The translations under genes and the position numbers were made by a program. The notes beneath the pieces are model-generated. The model saw only the letters and a list, made by a program, of their open reading frames with translations. It did no database searches and was not told the DNA's origin. Shown here piece by piece: positions 5,925 through 6,517 of a DNA stretch of 6,517 nucleotides (its first letter is position 1; each line of letters opens with the position of its first letter). The DNA lies in assembly GCA_023415525.1 (NCBI GenBank), contig JAEZKI010000542.1:1-6517 (forward strand), read 5' to 3'. Source of the stretch: Bacillota bacterium. GTDB taxonomy: Bacteria; Bacillota; Clostridia; Lachnospirales; Cellulosilyticaceae.

Positions 5925-6517
5925 ATGAATGAATGGTATACCGAATATCATCAATCGGATGTGCGTTTTTCCATCGGCTTGAAACGTCATCTTTATTCGG
6001 AAAAAACACCCTTCCAACAAATTGATTTTTATGACAGTGAAACCTTTGGGAAATTTTTTACTCTAGATGGTTTAATGATGGTAACCGAGAAAGATGAATT
6101 TATTTATCATGAAATGATTGTTCATACCCCACTGGCTGTTAATCCGTTTATTAAACAGGTTCTTGTCATTGGTGGGGGTGATGGGGGGACTTGTCGCGAA
6201 CTTCTTCGCTATCCTTCTATTGAAAAGATTGACCTTGTAGAAATTGACGAACGTGTTGTACGCCTTTGCCAAAAGTACTTACCTCAAACAGCTTCTTCTT
6301 TTGAAAAGGACTCCCGTCTTCATCTGTATTTTGAGGACGGTGTTGAATTTGTTCGTAAGGCTTCTCCCAATAGCTATGATTTAATTATCGTAGACTCTAC
6401 AGACCCTATAGGCCCAGGTGAGGGACTTTTTACTTATGCTTTTTATAAGTGTTGCAAGGAACTTCTAACTGAGCAGGGGATTCTTATTAATCAACATGAA
6501 AGCCCTTACTATAGTGA
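5925..6517 (+). CDS. speE: Spermidine synthase (3' end beyond window)
   Basis: SpeE transfers the aminopropyl group of decarboxylated S-adenosylmethionine to putrescine, giving spermidine and methylthioadenosine (known). Seen: 197 residues to the right edge, out of about 280 usual. The N-terminal beta region includes FGKFFTLDGLMMVTEKDEFIY (41-61) and the substrate gate residues YHEM (61-64). The Rossmann-fold motif VIGGGDGGTCREL (81-93) is followed by VEID (105-108), EDG (137-139) and the catalytic loop VDSTDPIGPGEGLFT (156-170), where D157 and D160 line the active site. All expected catalytic residues within the visible part are intact. AAAGGAG (5909-5915) lies 9 bases before the ATG. The gap to speD is 42 bases with no terminator, so both are on one transcript, in pathway order. 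Polyamine specificity (putrescine rather than agmatine or cadaverine) is assumed from the family, not proved here. Confidence 0.96.
   Translation, partial: MNEWYTEYHQSDVRFSIGLKRHLYSEKTPFQQIDFYDSETFGKFFTLDGLMMVTEKDEFIYHEMIVHTPLAVNPFIKQVLVIGGGDGGTCRELLRYPSIEKIDLVEIDERVVRLCQKYLPQTASSFEKDSRLHLYFEDGVEFVRKASPNSYDLIIVDSTDPIGPGEGLFTYAFYKCCKELLTEQGILINQHESPYYS

Noticed and set aside
6072..6272. Minus-strand open frame of 66 codons inside speE
   Set aside because: Antisense to the conserved Rossmann core of speE; no supporting signals.
1..6517. Mobile element, CRISPR array, tRNA, rRNA, toxin-antitoxin or phage genes
   Set aside because: No transposase, integrase, regularly spaced repeat array, tRNA cloverleaf or other such signature seen on either strand.

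Overview
The window is AT-rich, with strong AAGGAGG-type ribosome binding sites, compact intergenic spaces and hairpin-plus-U-tract terminators. The gene set is RecX, a secreted YcdB-like protein ending in S-layer homology (SLH) repeats, a PfkB-family sugar kinase and polyamine synthesis. Together these point to a low-GC Gram-positive of class Clostridia. A Lachnospirales/Cellulosilyticum-like lineage is my guess from the protein style, but I could not test it. It looks like ordinary chromosome: I see no mobile element, CRISPR array, tRNA or rRNA.

Layout, left to right. (1) Positions 1-1088, minus strand: recX followed 14 bases later by a membrane-anchored metallophosphoesterase that runs off the left edge, probably one operon. 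The recX promoter region holds a perfect 13-bp inverted repeat over the likely -10 box. (2) Positions 1239-1553, plus strand: a self-contained unit for a 58-residue winged-helix-like protein, with a good promoter, a near-perfect ribosome binding site and a strong terminator shared with the convergent gene. (3) Positions 1566-3680, minus strand: a 704-residue exported protein with YcdB/PepSY-like repeats and three C-terminal SLH repeats. (4) Positions 3782-3840: a very long perfect hairpin, the likely terminator of the next gene. (5) Positions 3859-4815, minus strand: a PfkB-family kinase most like pseudouridine kinase. (6) Positions 4816-5051: a divergent control region with two copies of a 10-bp motif 52 bp apart and opposed promoters. 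(7) Positions 5052-6517, plus strand: speD (E. coli-type S-adenosylmethionine decarboxylase) and then speE (spermidine synthase, cut by the right edge), forming a spermidine synthesis operon.

How the genes work together. SpeD makes decarboxylated S-adenosylmethionine, and SpeE uses it to add an aminopropyl group to putrescine. The other units appear functionally separate: RecX modulates RecA, the kinase salvages or phosphorylates a nucleoside or sugar, and the SLH protein sits at the cell surface. I find no clear new multi-gene system. The most interesting items are the paired motif in the psuK-like/speD divergent region, the palindrome on the recX promoter, the orphan small winged-helix protein and the YcdB-SLH surface protein.
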